From Bacteroidota bacterium (GTDB lineage Bacteria > Bacteroidota > Bacteroidia > Bacteroidales > Prolixibacteraceae), in assembly GCA_030706665.1 (NCBI GenBank), contig JAUZOB010000002.1:1-34927 (forward strand): DNA of 34,927 bases. The letters are read 5' to 3'. Below the pieces are notes generated by a model. The model saw only the letters and a list, made by a program, of their open reading frames with translations, ran no database searches and was not told where the DNA came from. Made by a program: the position numbers and the translations under genes. Positions 34,494-34,927 of this stretch are shown in pieces. Numbering within the stretch: the first letter of the stretch is position 1; every line of letters starts with the position of its first letter.

Positions 34494-34927
34494 ATGGCAG
34501 AAAATGTAGAACTCCCAGAAGGTTTCGTATTGGATGAGTTACCACAAGGATTTGTCCTGGATCAGCCTAGACCTACGATTCAAAGACCACAAGAGCCATA
34601 CACACAGAGTTTAGGCAACATCCCTCTCGGTGGCGGTGATATTCCAGCAGGACTTGACGTAGGGCAATACTCCCAATCCCTCAATCAGCTTGCTCAACCG
34701 TCAGCCATGTGGGATGCAGCTAAGACGCTAGGTGCTTCAGCGGTCCTTGGGCCAGCTTCAGGGATTGCAGGAATGGCAGCTATGACCCCTCTTTCCTTGG
34801 CAACTGGAGGTGGTCTTGAGAGGGCTAATGACTGGGTTCAGGCTATTCAAGGATTGATACCACAGCCACAGACTCTAGGTGGACAGCAATGGGTACAGGC
34901 TACAAATGCTCCTATGGCTCCATTCCA
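34494..34927 (+). CDS. Phage-like virion protein, 3' end missing
   Basis: The frame runs off the right edge after 144 codons. It begins MAENVELPEGFVLDELPQGF, with two copies of LPxGFVLD, and continues with a Gln/Pro-rich stretch (PRPTIQRPQEPY) and an Ala/Gly-rich, perhaps membrane-active, helix region (WDAAKTLGASAVLGPASGIA). Repeated LPxGFVLD starts are, as I recall them, typical of large structural or DNA-ejection proteins of tailed phages of Proteobacteria; that assignment is inference. A strong Shine-Dalgarno (AGAGGTGG at 34483-34490) precedes the ATG, unlike almost all genes to the left. In-frame ATGs at 34434 and 34443 are possible starts but lack one. G+C is about 53% (34561-34800), well above the spacer to the left. 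Confidence 0.6.
   Translation, partial: MAENVELPEGFVLDELPQGFVLDQPRPTIQRPQEPYTQSLGNIPLGGGDIPAGLDVGQYSQSLNQLAQPSAMWDAAKTLGASAVLGPASGIAGMAAMTPLSLATGGGLERANDWVQAIQGLIPQPQTLGGQQWVQATNAPMAPF

Noticed and set aside
1-34927. CRISPR arrays, tRNA or rRNA genes and insertion sequences.
   Set aside because: No regularly spaced repeats, no tRNA T-arm-like segments in the spacers and no transposase frames were found on reading both strands.

Overview
The window looks like chromosomal DNA of a Bacteroidota (Bacteroidales-type) bacterium; I cannot name the genus. Four start regions carry the -7 motif TAnnTTTG, and two of these also have TTG 19-20 bases upstream, as expected for the sigma factor of this phylum. 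Most genes lack a Shine-Dalgarno sequence. The str and S10/spc/alpha ribosomal clusters are fused without tuf, and an EF-G paralogue with degraded GTPase motifs is present. The enzymes of the first 10 kb (ADP-ribosylglycohydrolase-fold protein, GRP-type sugar transporter, GH27 with NPCBM domain, GH89) fit a glycan-degrading lifestyle.

Layout: 1-2401 is a two-gene carbohydrate/ribosyl unit, cut at the left edge. 2402-3303 is non-coding, with a strong terminator and a short tandem repeat. 3304-5142 is a secreted GH27-like enzyme. On the minus strand are an EF-G2-type factor (5228-7384) and a secreted GH89 alpha-N-acetylglucosaminidase (7658-9811), separated by a strong terminator. A divergent intergenic region with a perfect 26-bp palindrome leads to a plus-strand peptide exporter: a C39-peptidase ABC transporter (10166-12352) and an HlyD-type adaptor (12514-13818). 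No cargo gene is visible.

14250-32153 is one long run of 33 co-directional genes: rpsL, rpsG, fusA, rpsJ, rplC, rplD, rplW, rplB, rpsS, rplV, rpsC, rplP, rpmC, rpsQ, rplN, rplX, rplE, rpsN, rpsH, rplF, rplR, rpsE, rpmD, rplO, secY, map, infA, rpmJ, rpsM, rpsK, rpsD, rpoA, rplQ. A clear promoter precedes rpsL and an intrinsic terminator follows rplQ. Together they make ribosomal proteins, elongation factor G, initiation factor 1, the Sec channel, methionine aminopeptidase and the RNA polymerase alpha subunit. The ABC-F factor ettA (32290-33975) follows with its own -7 motif.

The right end is odd. After an AT-rich spacer (about 32% G+C by hand count) whose terminator points to the minus strand, the sequence changes to tightly packed, SD-led, about 53% G+C coding DNA. 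It ends in a truncated phage-like protein with repeated LPxGFVLD motifs. This may be a prophage edge, but a chimeric assembly join near 34297-34320 is at least as likely.

I see no rRNA, tRNA, CRISPR array or transposase. The most informative items are the EF-G paralogue that has lost its catalytic histidine, the exporter pair without cargo, and the abrupt phage-like right end. I did not find a clearly undescribed multi-gene system.
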